Source: Chloroflexota bacterium | GTDB taxonomy: Bacteria; Chloroflexota; Anaerolineae; Anaerolineales; UBA11579 | Assembly (NCBI GenBank): GCA_030610225.1 | Contig: JAUWSD010000036.1 | Location: 1 to 8,872, forward strand | DNA: 8,872 nucleotides | Direction: 5' to 3' | In this document: piece after piece, positions 7,403-8,872 of the stretch | How positions within the stretch are numbered: position 1 is the stretch's first letter | How the letters are laid out: each line of letters begins with the position of its first letter | Translations under genes and position numbers: made by a program | The notes under the pieces: model-generated | The model's input: the letters and a program-made list of their open reading frames with translations, nothing else | Databases searched by the model: none | Told to the model about the DNA's origin: nothing

Positions 7403-7441
7403 TAATCTTTTCCTGAAACGGAAATTCTTCTATAACAAATG

Positions 7442-7723
7442 TTAATTTGCTGTGATCATGAATCGAATGATCGATTCATTAAGCTGTAATTCATGTTCCA
7501 GATCTGTGCAACTGGTTGGTTCCATTTCAGTTTGGAGAAAGACATATTGACCTTCAGTAAGCTTTTGGATCTCATATGCTAATTTCTTTCGCCCCCACTG
7601 ATCAACTTTGGCGACGGTGCCGCCAACATTCTTGACCAGATCCTGAACTCGCTCAACAACTTCGTTGTATGCTGCATCTTCCAAATCGGGATGGACGATG
7701 AAAGCGATTTCATAATTTCTCAT
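7442..7723 (-). CDS. rpsF: 30S ribosomal protein S6
   Basis: S6 pairs with S18 and binds the central domain of 16S rRNA during small-subunit assembly. The 93-residue protein matches the family length and its two-layer alpha/beta plan. It opens with MRNYEIAFIVHPDL, continues with a helix containing VVERVQDLVKNVGG, then the diagnostic WGRKKLAYEIQKLTEGQYVFLQTE strand-turn region, and ends in LNESIIRFMITAN. It has no long acidic C-terminal tail. The start at 7723 has a strong AAAGGAGG site (7728-7735) 4 bases away. That site overlaps the closing stem of an S6:S18-like leader motif, indicating feedback control. rpsR follows directly, while the usual ssb partner is absent from this position. Confidence 0.97.
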   Translation of the reverse strand: MRNYEIAFIVHPDLEDAAYNEVVERVQDLVKNVGGTVAKVDQWGRKKLAYEIQKLTEGQYVFLQTEMEPTSCTDLEHELQLNESIIRFMITAN

Positions 7724-7731
7724 GGTGCCTC

Positions 7732-7775
7732 CTTTCCACGGGATTGCCCCTGTCCGAATTAACAGAGGCGGAAAG
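7732..7775 (-). promoter_or_regulatory. rpsF leader with S6:S18-type autoregulatory motif
   Basis: On the minus strand CUUUCC (7775-7770) pairs with GGAAAG (7737-7732). Inside it GCCUCUGU (7769-7762) pairs with ACAGGGGC (7753-7746) through eight pairs, one of them G-U, closing an 8-base loop (7761-7754). The 3' side between the stems holds the unpaired AAUCCCGU (7745-7738), which contains CCG. A CCG-bearing bulge between two helices is the known mark of the S6:S18 binding motif in rpsF leaders, which mimics the S18 site in 16S rRNA. The closing stem takes in part of the ribosome binding site, so binding of the S6:S18 complex could block translation. The structure is seen in the sequence; the function comes from family knowledge. 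Confidence 0.65.
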
Positions 7776-7803
7776 TGAATCTATTCAAGTTTCACAAGCA
7801 GCA

Positions 7804-7832
7804 ATTTTAACATTAAGTGGTAAAAATGTGTA
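7804..7832 (-). promoter_or_regulatory. candidate promoter of rpsF-rpsR
   Basis: On the minus strand TACACA (7832-7827) and TAAAAT (7809-7804) are 17 bases apart, matching the sigma-70-type consensus at 4 and 5 of 6 positions. Transcription would begin near 7797, leaving a leader of about 74 bases that contains the whole S6:S18-like motif. No clear terminator separates it from the SRAP gene upstream, so read-through is also possible. Confidence 0.35.
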
Positions 7833-7844
7833 GGGTGGAAGGTG

Positions 7845-8516
7845 TTAGAGATTTTGAATACATTCGATCGAATTGAAAGCGGGGCTGTTTACTTTTCTTG
7901 ATACTTGATGGAAAGAAAGCATCTCTCCGGGATAGGGATCGAAGATGTGTTTTAACTCTGGATATTGTTTGTGTTCAGATGATAACCAGAGGTCATAAAA
8001 TTCCGATTTGACAATCACAGGCATGCGGTTGTGGATCGGTTTTATTTTTTTATTTGGTTCAGTTGTGATGATAGTCGTTGATTTGATCAGTGAACCATCA
8101 GGAGAAAACCACTCTTCCCATAATCCTGCGAAGGCAAAGGGGGTCTTGTCAGTATGATAAATGTAATGGGGAGTCTTCTGCCCTTCATCGGGTAACTTTG
8201 CCCACTCGTAGAAACCATCTGCCGGGATCAGACAACGTCGGTGTTTTAGCGCTGATCTGAATGAGGGTTTCTCGGCCAGGGTTTCACTTCGGGCATTTAT
8301 CATTTTGTATCCGATCTTAGGATCTTTTGCCCAGCTTGGGATCAAGCCCCAATTGAAGTAATCCAATCGATGCTTTCCATCATTTGGAATAACAGCAACT
8401 GGTTGACTGGGAGCAATGTTGTATCTGGGTGTCATTTCCTGGGTGGGTAAATTCAACCAGGGGAATGCCTGCTGGATCGAATTAGCATCTACTGTTAATG
8501 TAAATCTTCCGCACAT
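7845..8516 (-). CDS. yedK: SRAP-domain abasic-site protein (YedK/HMCES family)
   Basis: Proteins of this family bind abasic sites in single-stranded DNA and form a stable thiazolidine link through the N-terminal Cys, shielding the lesion from strand breakage. The 223-residue protein is nearly all SRAP domain and has every key residue. These are Cys2, exposed when Met1 is removed (MCGRFTL start); Asn74 in INARSE; Glu104 in PADGFYEW; and His162 in the HNRMP motif. The family's NIAPSQP, WGLIPSWA, and FRSALKHRRCLIP segments are also present. The ATG at 8516 has AGAGGA 7 bases upstream, and its place directly before Cys2 is mandatory for activity. It lies 34 bases behind a radical-SAM DNA repair gene, so the two probably form a DNA-lesion operon. 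Confidence 0.95.
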   Translation of the reverse strand: MCGRFTLTVDANSIQQAFPWLNLPTQEMTPRYNIAPSQPVAVIPNDGKHRLDYFNWGLIPSWAKDPKIGYKMINARSETLAEKPSFRSALKHRRCLIPADGFYEWAKLPDEGQKTPHYIYHTDKTPFAFAGLWEEWFSPDGSLIKSTTIITTEPNKKIKPIHNRMPVIVKSEFYDLWLSSEHKQYPELKHIFDPYPGEMLSFHQVSRKVNSPAFNSIECIQNL

Positions 8517-8550
8517 ATCATATTCCTCTTATTTATTCTACCTCTATTGA

Positions 8551-8872
8551 TCACAATAATTGCGGCTGGTGAGTGGGGCGTTTCCCATTCAGCAGGATAA
8601 ATTTTGAAGCTCGTTTTGTGCTTATTCCCATTTTCTTTAACTGCGATTGAGCTTTGATCAAATTTGATTGCCTTACTCTCATGATAATGTCTGATGACCT
8701 TGGGCCGATCCCGGGAATCCTTAGTAATTGCCTGCGCGTAGCCATATTGATTTCTATTGGGTCATGCAGAAGATTTTTCTTTGCCCACGCCATTTTTGGA
8801 TCAGTATCTTTTGGCAAAAAACCCTGTTGATTAAATGGCATATCTTCAAGTGAGAACTGATAATCCCGCAGC
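8551..8872 (-). CDS. C-terminal part of a radical-SAM DNA modification/repair protein (cut by the window edge)
   Basis: The visible 106 residues stay open to the right edge, so the ATG at 8841 is internal rather than a start. The sequence begins LRDYQFSLEDMPF, continues with TDPKMAWAKKNLLHDPIEINMATRRQLLRIPGIGPRSSDIIMRVRQ, and ends with a basic tail and TGA at 8551-8553. The LLRIPGIGPRSS part is a helix-hairpin-helix DNA-binding motif. Together with DPKMAWA and the IEIN lead-in, this matches the C-terminus of the radical-SAM family often found next to a uracil-DNA-glycosylase-like gene (COG4277 type). The CxxxCxxC cluster motif would lie outside the window and cannot be checked. The precise reaction of this family is not well established. 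The SRAP gene follows 34 bases downstream on the same strand. Confidence 0.75.
   Translation of the reverse strand, partial: LRDYQFSLEDMPFNQQGFLPKDTDPKMAWAKKNLLHDPIEINMATRRQLLRIPGIGPRSSDIIMRVRQSNLIKAQSQLKKMGISTKRASKFILLNGKRPTHQPQLL

Noticed and set aside
7147..7416. 89-codon open frame on the plus strand over rpsR
   Set aside because: It is antisense to the conserved S18 gene; its Cys-rich look comes from the complement of arginine and serine codons.
7803..7827. AT-rich imperfect inverted repeat between the SRAP gene and rpsF
   Set aside because: The stem is 7 of 8 mostly A-T pairs with an 11-base loop, too weak to call a terminator; the bases fit a promoter better.
1..8872. A novel multi-gene defence, mobile or biosynthetic system
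   Set aside because: Every substantial open frame is accounted for by a known housekeeping or repair family; no integrase, transposase, repeats or toxin-antitoxin pair were seen.

Overview
The window looks like chromosomal housekeeping DNA from a bacterium of modest GC content. I favour an anaerobic Chloroflexota (Anaerolineae-like) lineage. This rests on the style of the SMC hinge, the membrane-anchored SurA/parvulin-type foldase and the gene order, and it is an inference that only a search could confirm. No mobile element, CRISPR array, tRNA or rRNA gene was seen.

Layout: a rightward block occupies bases 1-5813. It holds fabF (fatty-acid elongation), then rnc (RNase III) and smc (chromosome condensation), the last two only 6 nt apart. 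A hairpin with A and T tracts on its two sides (5817-5848) separates this block from a leftward block that fills the rest. Read in its own direction, the leftward block starts with the 3' end of a radical-SAM DNA repair/modification gene cut by the window edge. It continues with a SRAP-domain abasic-site protein, rpsF, rpsR and a membrane-anchored SurA/parvulin-type peptidyl-prolyl isomerase.

The genes are mostly conserved and recognisable, so the most interesting signals lie in the control regions and in a few altered key residues. The rnc leader folds into a nearly continuous 24-position stem that ends exactly where the Shine-Dalgarno sequence begins, as expected of an RNase III self-cleavage site. 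The rnc product itself has Gly in place of one of the usual catalytic acidic residues. The rpsF leader has the architecture of the S6:S18 autoregulatory motif, with a CCG-containing bulge and a closing stem that overlaps the ribosome binding site. fabF has a 19-bp palindrome over a likely -10 box. ssb, commonly found between rpsF and rpsR, is missing. The parvulin domain lacks one conserved His. I did not find a wholly new multi-gene system; the SRAP/radical-SAM pair is the nearest thing to a dedicated functional module.
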